Assembly (NCBI RefSeq): GCF_947179165.1
Contig: NC_077245.1
Coordinates: forward strand, 45,967,286-46,031,285
DNA: 64,000 nt
Reading direction: 5' to 3'
From: Solanum dulcamara
Lineage: Eukaryota > Streptophyta > Magnoliopsida > Solanales > Solanaceae
Below are positions 36,001 through 45,000 of the stretch, piece after piece. The position numbers and the translations under genes were made by a program. Numbering within the stretch: the stretch's first letter is position 1; the number at the start of each line of letters is the position of its first letter. Under the pieces are notes generated by a model. It saw nothing but the letters and a program-made list of their open reading frames with translations. It was not told the origin of the DNA and searched no databases.

Positions 36001-39000
36001 AGAGCTAATGTCGGGTCGTAAGGTTGTCGATCAGATTAACCTTATAGTCTCTGCACAGACCTTTATCATCCTTCCTAAGAAGTAAAAAATCTATCTGAGT
36101 CTTAGCCACCGCACTCTAGAAGGTTACCAACTGGACCTCCTTATTTGGAAAACTCGAATTGGCTATCACCAACCCAAAAGCCCTTGCAAAATCCAAAAGT
36201 GAAACTTCTCCTCCATTTCTATTCCCAAAGCCAAAGCCTCCATGCACATCATCATACCCTTCCGAAATAGACTTAATGTGCCTATTAAAATCCCTTCCCA
36301 CAAAAAGCTTCTCAGTAGGCGGTATGCCTCACACTAACTCGTCCAAATCCTCCCAAAATGCCTCTTATCCTCCTCGCCTAAGCCCGCTTGTGGCGCATAA
36401 GCACTAATAATGTTCAACGTGATCCCTTCAACAACCACCTTAATTGGCATCATCCTATCAGTGACTCTCCTAACCTCCACCACCTGGTCCCTTAAATTGT
36501 TGTCTACTAAAATGCTTATCCTATTCCTATACTTCGATCTACCAGAGAACCAAAACTTATATCCGTCTACCTCTTTAGCTTTAGAACCTACCCATTTGGT
36601 CTCTTGTACACAAGCTATAGTAATCTTCCTCTTTTTGAGAATCTTAACTAGCTCTATGGATTTTCCCATCAACGTCTCAATGTTTCAAGAACCTACTCTC
36701 AGTCTAGACGCTCCTTTAACCCACTTATCCCTCCTTATCCTCATCCCCATCCCCATCCCCGTCTCCGTTCCTGAGCGAGAACATGACCCGAGTCTACCAT
36801 CACTATCCAAAGCCACAAAAATGCGTATAAACTAATAAATTATTCAAAGGTTTAAAGTCAGAAAAATTTAACTACAATTGTATGAGCAAAGAATAGATAT
36901 GGAAAGATATGGAAACCGGAGGTACCAACTCTAGTTGAAATGAACCTGGTTGCCGTCGGAAAACACTGTTCACGTCGGAGTACTATTCACTTTGGAGTTA
37001 CTGTTCACGTTGGAGTTACTGTCCACATCGGCTTGCCAAGATGCTGTTCACAATGACCTTTGGGTTGTGTGGGTAGTAGATCTTGGGTTGAATGAATCTT
37101 TGGGCCAAAATCCAAAAATAATAGCATTTAATGAAGCAATATTTCGTTGAGAAATTTCATCGAACACCTTCAACGCACTATCCACGGTGCTCGTGGTTGA
37201 AAAGTATGGGATAATACTTAGCCCAATATCAAATGTAGCGAATACCCAGATGAAAAAATCAACCAGATAATGAGAAGCAGATGTAGAGAGTGACGAACTG
37301 ATGCAACAAAAACCAAAGCGAGCAAGCTAAAATTTCTAAATCTGTTGAGGAAATCCTGAAGAAGGTATACAGATGGCTAGAAAACAATAAACTTCAAAGT
37401 CGAATTTGTCACTCCCACAAAATAATTTTGAAGAATGTAAAGAGGTCAACCAAAAAGTAGTCAAAGTCGAATACACAAAGTGAAGAAACAAAAATTATAG
37501 AATAGAGAGTAATATATATTAAGCAAGATTACACCGGCAATGTCGGATATCAATGGGTTTCATCGGAGACTGACAAATGAACAATTTTGAAATGTGAGAA
37601 TTGTTCTTATCACATAGAATTCACTCTTTGTCTAAGAAGCCCTTTCATCGTCATTCAATCATTCTTTAAAGACTTTCATACTCGTAGTAAATAAACTTTT
37701 GTAAACATTGGGTTAGAACCCCTTTGAATCAATTGACCATTCTTTTAAAGTCATGGTAAAACATGTTGGGTTTAGCCAATTCAACTTCAAATCATTTACA
37801 TCAACACTAGCATGTATGAGAGCAATGGAATGCACCACTATAAAACATACTCAAAACAACTCACCAATTCCCTTTAAAATCCTTTTTCATGCTTTCATAT
37901 AAGGACCTTTGATAAATCAACCATTCAATAAATTAAGAGTCAATATAAGCTAAGATATATAAATAAACTCCAGTTATTCAAGAATCTATACATTTGAAAT
38001 TATAATATGAAAATCCATAAAATCCACAATTTAAATTGAGCTATTAGGTTTAGAAAAAAATACATGGGCTCCATGGGTGGAAGGACCCATGAATAGAGAC
38101 CCACATACTTGGGGAACAAAGACCTAATGCAAGCTTCGAAAATGGAGACTTGAAGACCTTGGGAATGAAACCTTAGCTTGGAAGATGAAACCCTTGGGAG
38201 GAACCTTGGGAGGAAGGAATTTTGTGTTTGAGTCTAAGTGTGAGAATGAGGGGTTTGGGTTAGCTTAGGGTCTTTATATAGGGTAAATTTCAGTCCCAAA
38301 ATGACCACATTTTGATGTTAAGGCATGGAACCAGACCAAAATACCCCTCTTTAAGACTTTCCAAAATTGACCCTATGACTCGTCTATGAGTCGTAGACCC
38401 CCTTACGATTCGTCAAAAGAACTCGACCTACAGGGTCTGAGAAACCCCTGAGGACTGAGTCTTTGAGTTCCTCTAGACCTAATCACGAATCGTAGACTTG
38501 AGTCGTTCTGCAGGGTTTAAGCGACCTATAGGACCAGGTGTATGAATTTCCTTGACGAGTCATTTATACGACTTGGCTAAACTTCTACAGGTCATAACTT
38601 GACTCGTAAACTCACTTCTCTCCTTAGCCAAAATTTTCAACCTTATCATTAAGCCTATGAGCCATCCTACGACTCGTAGGAGCTTCTACGGCTCATAGGT
38701 TGAGTCGTAGAAACTGATACCAGTCCATTCCTCCACGTCTTTCCTTCGTTTTGACTTTTCAACTTACGGGGTCTTAAAGCAACAGTCAAACAATGGTTCT
38801 CTCATGGAACAGATACCCAACTTGTTGTACTGGCGTGGTGCCTGTTCCAATAGTTAGTGTACCAGTGTGGTACCCATTTCAAATTTACCGATATGGTACT
38901 TGATCCAATCGTATAGGCATGGTACCTGATTCAAATGTATCGACATAGTACCCAACCCAATATGAAATCACATAACACAATCACAAACACAATGAACGAT

Positions 39001-42000
39001 ACACTTTTGTACAACAAAGTAATATATTTATTGCATACAATTGGATAACAGAATATCATTTTAATTCATGTTCTTTCCATTTTCCTAATCGTAAATCATG
39101 CATGTAATACTAACGAAGTAGTTAATAGACACATATAAAACAAATGAGAAAACAAAACCATCACTTACATCGAAACAAGCCTTGGAAACTGTAAAGAACT
39201 GGATCTTTCCCTTTTTCAATGTTTTGGCTAGTTCTTGGTCTAAAACAAATAAAGAATACAAGTAATTAATGAACAATGGCCTACACTACCCCGATTATAT
39301 CAACATCTTAACTCTTGGTCAATTTCATGATCATCTACCCAACTAGGGCTTTTTCCACCGCTAATTTTAGACCAAAACCTTTCTATAAGAGATTCTCATA
39401 GATTCTAAGGTCTAAGAATTTAATTACAAGTTAAAGGAATGATTAACTTACCTTTACCAAAGAAATTAGTGGAAAACTTAAAAAATAGCCATAGGCCGTC
39501 TATAGCTCTCCAAGAGCAAAGTTGTAGAAATAAAAACGATTTTGAAATTTTCTAACTTAAAATCCCACAATTGCCCACTATAGCAGCCTTGCCTTAACGA
39601 GATTCAGCTCGCTATGGCGGCTTGCATAGAGACAGAAACTTGTAATTTATTTTTCAATCCCCCATTTTACAAAACAACCTCAAATCTTGATATTTTAAAA
39701 TAACTATTTTAGGCCAAAATCAATTTCGGGAGTTCTAACCCCAGAATTCAATTTTGTAAAGCCGTAAAGGTTCCTTAATTTCTCGGTTCTCAAACAATCA
39801 ATACCTCATAATCAACTTCAATCCATTACTTAATTGTCGTAGACCTCACCTGACTCACATTATATCCAAGTTTGGTGTAGTCTCGAAATTTCTAAGTTAC
39901 TACTCATAAGTTTTCTGAACCAAATTTATTTTCCATTAGTCTATTCATAATGACTGAAATGGGTTGTTACATGGGTTAAAACTCATAACTGACACGAAAA
40001 CATGCCATCTTACCTAATTTTTGAGGACCCACTCATCTTGATTTGTCAAAGGGGCCACTTGTGCACCGCCTTTTTTTGGGGCCTATCAAACCACCCAATT
40101 GGCTAGTTTAAGTACAAAAATAAGTAGGAAATTACATATGGTGTCCTCCAAATTTGGTGGTATTGATCTTTTGTCTCTCGTAAGATAAGTTTTATAAAAA
40201 TGTCCTTTCTACCACTTTAAGTTTAGTCAAAATATATTTTTACCCCTCTACACCTTAAATATTTTTTTAAACAACTCTCCATGCTCAATGCCTCTCAACT
40301 TTTCTTTTTCTTTTCATTTTTCTCTTTATTTATTTTCTTTATTTATTATTTTTTCTCTTTTCTTTTGTTTCTTTTTCATTTTTCATTTTTCTTCTTCCAT
40401 TTTTTTCTCTTTCTTTATTTTTTTATCTATCGTTTTTTTTTCTCTATTTCTATTTTTTATCTTTTTTCATTTCTCTCTCCATATATATATATATATATAT
40501 ATATATTAAGCCATTGAGCCTTTGAGTTGTGTTTTGCTTTTAATACAAAATTTATTGTATTTCCCATAAGTTTGACTTAGTGAAAATTGTGGAAATTGTT
40601 GTCCATGAGGCACAACTTGTTATTTGAAAGTCATTGGGCTAAGTCTTTCCTCTAAGGAAAGATTTATAGAGTATTTCATAAATCAAGACACAATGTGGTA
40701 TCAAGTTTTGCCCATAAGGAGTAATTTATTATTTTGAAGTTCTTGGTCTAGTCTTGCCTTGAAGGCAAGAGTTATAGAGCATCTCATAAGGTATTGTCCA
40801 TGAGACATGTTCTTTTAACCCCTGAGCTATGTTCTGCCTTAGAGGCAAAAGGTATTGTGTTCTCCATAAGTTAGACTTAGTAAAAATGGAGTAAAGTGTG
40901 CCCATGAGGTGCAACTTGTTCTTTAAAGTCCTTGGACTAAGTCTTGCCTCTAAGACAAAAGATATGAAACATCTAATAAATCAATTTATAATGTGGTAGT
41001 GTCAAGCCTTGCCCGGGGGGATTAACTTGTTGTTTGGAAGTACTTGGACTAACAAGTGTTACCTCTAGGGCAATAAATATATAATATCTCATAAATCAAA
41101 ACACAATGTGAATTGTCAAGTCTTGTACGTGAGGCTTAACTTGTTGTTTGGAAGTCGTTGCGCTAAGAGGCAAAAGTTATAAAGTATATAATAAATCAAG
41201 ACACAATTTAGTAGTGTCAAGTCTTGCTCATGGGGCATAACTTGTGAAGTTTTTTGTCTAAGTCTTGACTCTAAGACAAGATTTATAGAGCATCTAATAA
41301 ATCAATACATAATGTGGTGGTGTCAAGTCTTGCCCATGAGGCTTAACTTGTTGTTTGATAGTCCTTGGACTAACAAATCTTACCTCTATAATCAAAATAC
41401 AATGTGATATTGTCAAGTCTTGCCCAAGGGGCTTAGCTTGTTGTTTGAAAGTTGTTGGGCTAAGAGGCAAGAGTTATAGATCATATGATAAATTAAGACA
41501 CAATGTAGTACTGTCAAGTCTTGCCCATCGAGTGTAACTTGTGAAGTTCTTGGTCTAAGTCTTAATACTAAGACAAGAGTTAAACATCTAATAAATCAAT
41601 ACATAATGTGGTAGTATCAAGTATTGCCTATGTGGTTTAACTTGTTGTTTGGTAGTCCTTGGACTAACAAGTCTTACCTCTAGGGCGTCCTTGGACTAAC
41701 AAGTCTTATCTCTAAGGCAATAGTTAGAGTGTTTCATAAATCAAAACACAATGTGATATTGAGTCTTGCCCATGGGGCTTAACTTATTATTTGAAAGTCT
41801 TTGGGCTAAAAGGCAAGAGTTATAGAGTATATGATAAATCAAGAAATAATGTAGTAGTTCTTGCACATGTGGCATAACTTGAAAAGTTTTTGGTCTAAGT
41901 ATCGCCTCTAATACAAAAGTAATAGAGCACTTCATAAATTAAGACACAAAAAGATTGTGTCAACTCTTGCCCATGGGACGTAACTTATTTTTTGAAAGTT

Positions 42001-45000
42001 TTTGGGCTAAGTATTGCCTCTAAAGATAGAGTCATAGAGTATCTCGTGAAATTTTAAATCATATATAATTTAAAATAGTAAATATGAAGAAAAAAATTGT
42101 GTTGAACCTTGACACTTGAATCTAGAGATCATTTTATTTAAAAGAAGTACAAAATGTATAAAATAAATAATTTTTTAGTTCCATAATTAAAAAAAAAATT
42201 TAAAAAATAAAGATAAGAAAAAAAAAGAAAGGAATAAAAATTTAGAAGGAAAAGAAAAAAACATAAGAAAAAAAGAGAAAGAAAAAAGGAAAAGAACAAA
42301 ATACATAAAAAAAAATGAAAGAAAAAAGAAACGTAAGGAAAAAAAGTCAGAAAATAAGGAAAAAATATATAATTTTTAAAATTTCATTTAGTTATCAAAA
42401 TGCAAGCTTTCTTTATTTATTTAGATGTGAGAGCAATATTATCCAAAGAATTTTCATTCAATAAATGAAGTTTATTTTTGCAAGACTTTTCTTACGAGGA
42501 GCAAAAAATCAAGACCAACCCATATGCATCCCATTAATTAGTAAACTTAAAATAAGAAGGGAAAAGTACACAAACTGTCCATCAAAAATAAAATAATTAT
42601 CCCAATTTGCCTATATATTAATTAATTATTAAATATCTATACGAATTAAAAACAAATCCCGACATGTCCATTCTAGTTTGCAATTTTTTTTCCCGACATG
42701 TCCATTCTCGTTCTCAACTGACCGACGCTCAGCCTAAAATCAAGCGCACATTAATTGCAATATTATATCATTCAATAAATTTACATTTCATTCTTTTGAT
42801 TTGTTTTCTTGTTACAAAGTTATATTTGACGTCTTCATAAATCTTCTTTATTTGCCGAATCCAAGTTCGTCTTTTCTTTTCTATATTTTTGTTTCCCTTT
42901 TTCTTTTTCTTTTTAGATATAATAAAAACAAATATAGTATTTGATTGCTTATATACTAATAAAAATATGGGGAAACTAAATAATTAGATTGTAATAAAAA
43001 ATAATTGAAATAAATATTAAAGTTACTAGCTTTTATCTTAATTAAAATCTTAACTAATAGAGAACATTTATAATTTATATAACTAATATTTTTATCTAAA
43101 ATATGACTATGTTTTTTGTAGTTTTTTTAATGAGTAAAATTTACTAAATTAATTTCAAAATTTAAATATTAAAATTAAGCTTAAAACTCTATTTTATTGT
43201 ACTTTTTTAATCTAAAAAATTCTTTTGAAAGAATTGATGTCTTTTATGATACCTTGCAGTATGTGATATATCGAGTGAGTATCACAGAGGATTGAGAAGT
43301 ATTTTTTTTTTGGTTGAAGGAATGAATCAACCCTCTATGCTACCCTATAAATATAAGGAAAAATTATTTGGGTGAATACTTTTTAATAAATAATTACTGA
43401 TTTTAGCAATACTTTTTATTTATTACCATCTATAGCAGTACACATTAATACTATGATAAATCTGCTATGTATTAAAAGTTAATTATGCATTCAATATAAA
43501 TGTATTATAAGTGTTTAAAATATATTATGCTTGTTTGGTAAGAAATCGACACAATGTATTATAAGTGTATTAAAATATGTGATAATGTATTATTCATGAA
43601 TAAAACTTGTATTATTTGTGTTTTATAAATTATTCTCTGAAATATGTATTAAAATGTATTATAAATATATTATCAGTGTCCAGTAAAAAAAATGTTATTG
43701 ATATAAATTGTAATTTTTTCTCTTAATATAGCATATCTATGTAAGTTCCCCTCAATAAAATATATCATGAGGGCATCATAGAAGACTGTTCAAGTTGTGT
43801 CAGTTTCTATGATACCATGTTAGTAAATGACATCTATACCATGTGAATATATCATAAATAGTTTTAACACTTTTTGAATGTATGAATCAATCCTCTATGA
43901 TATCTTATCTATATTATGATATATGTCGTGGATTAATCATTCATGATATTATGTTAGTGTCACGATCCAACCTTTCGAGTCATGATGACACCTACTATAA
44001 TCCCCAGTAGGTAAGCCAGCTCATATCTCAAAACTGTAAGTAATTGGATTAAAGGGTATAAACTAAACAACACCAAAATAGTAACAGGAACAACAGGATA
44101 TTCAACAGTATATGGTATATACGGTGAATACCATATATAGCTGAGTAGTGTTTTTTCCAAGGAATGAACTAGTCTTTTATGAGAATATGTTAGTACATGA
44201 TATATACCATATGAGCTTCATAGTATACTGAAATAATATACTTCAATAACTACTGACTTGGTTTATTATATGCTAGAATAAGTTAGTTTTTGATAATTGA
44301 TGTATGAAAAAATAAAAATAAAAAAGAAGTTGTACTATATTAGTTATCTTGTTTATTTATATAGAAAAGAGAAGAAATGAAAAAGAACAAAAATAAAGGA
44401 GTCAAATTGAATATGAAATTAGATTTTGACAAAAACAGGTAAATAAAATTATTTGAGAGAAAAATAAATTAAAAAGAAGAAAAAACAAAAAAAAAAGAAG
44501 TAAAGAAAAATAGAAAAAAAATAAACGAAATTAGATTATGGAGAAAAAAAGAAAAAAAAATTAGGAAAGGAAAAAGAAATAAATAAAGTAAAAAATAAAA
44601 AGTAAAAAAATCTAAGATTGATTATGATGAAAGAAGAAAATAAAGTATAATATGACACAGAAAAAAACAAATGAACAGAAAAAGAAGAGAAAAAATAAAG
44701 AAAAAAACAGAGAAATAAAAAGAAAGAAGAAATGAAAGAAAAATAGAAAGGAAGTAGAAAAAAGGAGTAAAAAGAAGAAAAAATTAATTGATTGAGTGCT
44801 TTTTAAAAATTAATTACTGATTTTAGCGATATTTTTTATTTATTACCATTTATAGCAATATATAGTAATATTATGATAAATCTACACTTGTATTAAAAGT
44901 GAATTATGCATATAATATAAATGTATTATAAGTGTTTTAAAATATATATTATGTTTGTGTTGTAAGAAACTAACATAATGTATTATAAGTCTATTAAAAT

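Larger units (their letters stand above)
31016..37589 (-). mobile_element. RTE-type LINE, near full length, split by a solo LTR
   Basis: A minus-strand non-LTR retrotransposon. The 5' end is near 37589, then four 18-bp repeats (36966-37031), an APE-type endonuclease, RT, a C-terminal region and a 3' tail of (TTG)n at 31016-31034. A 20-bp target duplication (30996-31015 and 37590-37609, 18 of 20 identical) flanks it. A 2.5-kb solo LTR (32835-35338) interrupts the RT region. Without it the LINE is about 4.07 kb. The (TTG)n tail and the ..GGGTCTGGAGAGGGTAAAG.. 3' end are shared by Solanaceae RTE LINEs and some SINEs (from memory). Confidence 0.88.
29402..38779 (-). repeat. Ty3/gypsy LTR in intron 2, split by a LINE
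   Basis: The low end reads TGTCACGACCC (29402) and the high end ..GGGGTCTTAAA (38779, normally ..TTACA). The 30230-30900 part matches the LTR at 2022-4125 ('gtccctag..caccctcaat', 'gaatgtactaagtatgt', 'tttggtgctaag'). Continuity across the LINE is shown by the 20-bp target duplication. Parts at 29700-30170 look like another LTR family, so the block may be composite. No internal region adjoins it. Confidence 0.65.
40135..42530. mobile_element. Candidate non-autonomous inverted-repeat element with a tandem-array core
   Basis: Imperfect inverted repeats at 40163-40201 and 42474-42512 match at about 31 of 39 positions, with mostly transition differences. Outward, CATATGG recurs on both arms. Inward, a polypyrimidine tract (40300-40480) faces a polypurine tract (42180-42370), so the arms can pair over several hundred bases. 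Between them lies the tandem array at 40520-42060. There is no transposase. Long arms suggest a MULE-like or foldback element, but the exact ends and target duplication are unresolved. Confidence 0.5.

Noticed and set aside
36950..37150. Leucine-rich repeat ORF in the LINE 5' part
   Set aside because: It is a translation of the 18-bp tandem repeat, antisense to the LINE.
40281..40517. Phenylalanine-rich membrane protein
   Set aside because: The ORFs follow the polypyrimidine tract in several frames. There is no domain or splice context.
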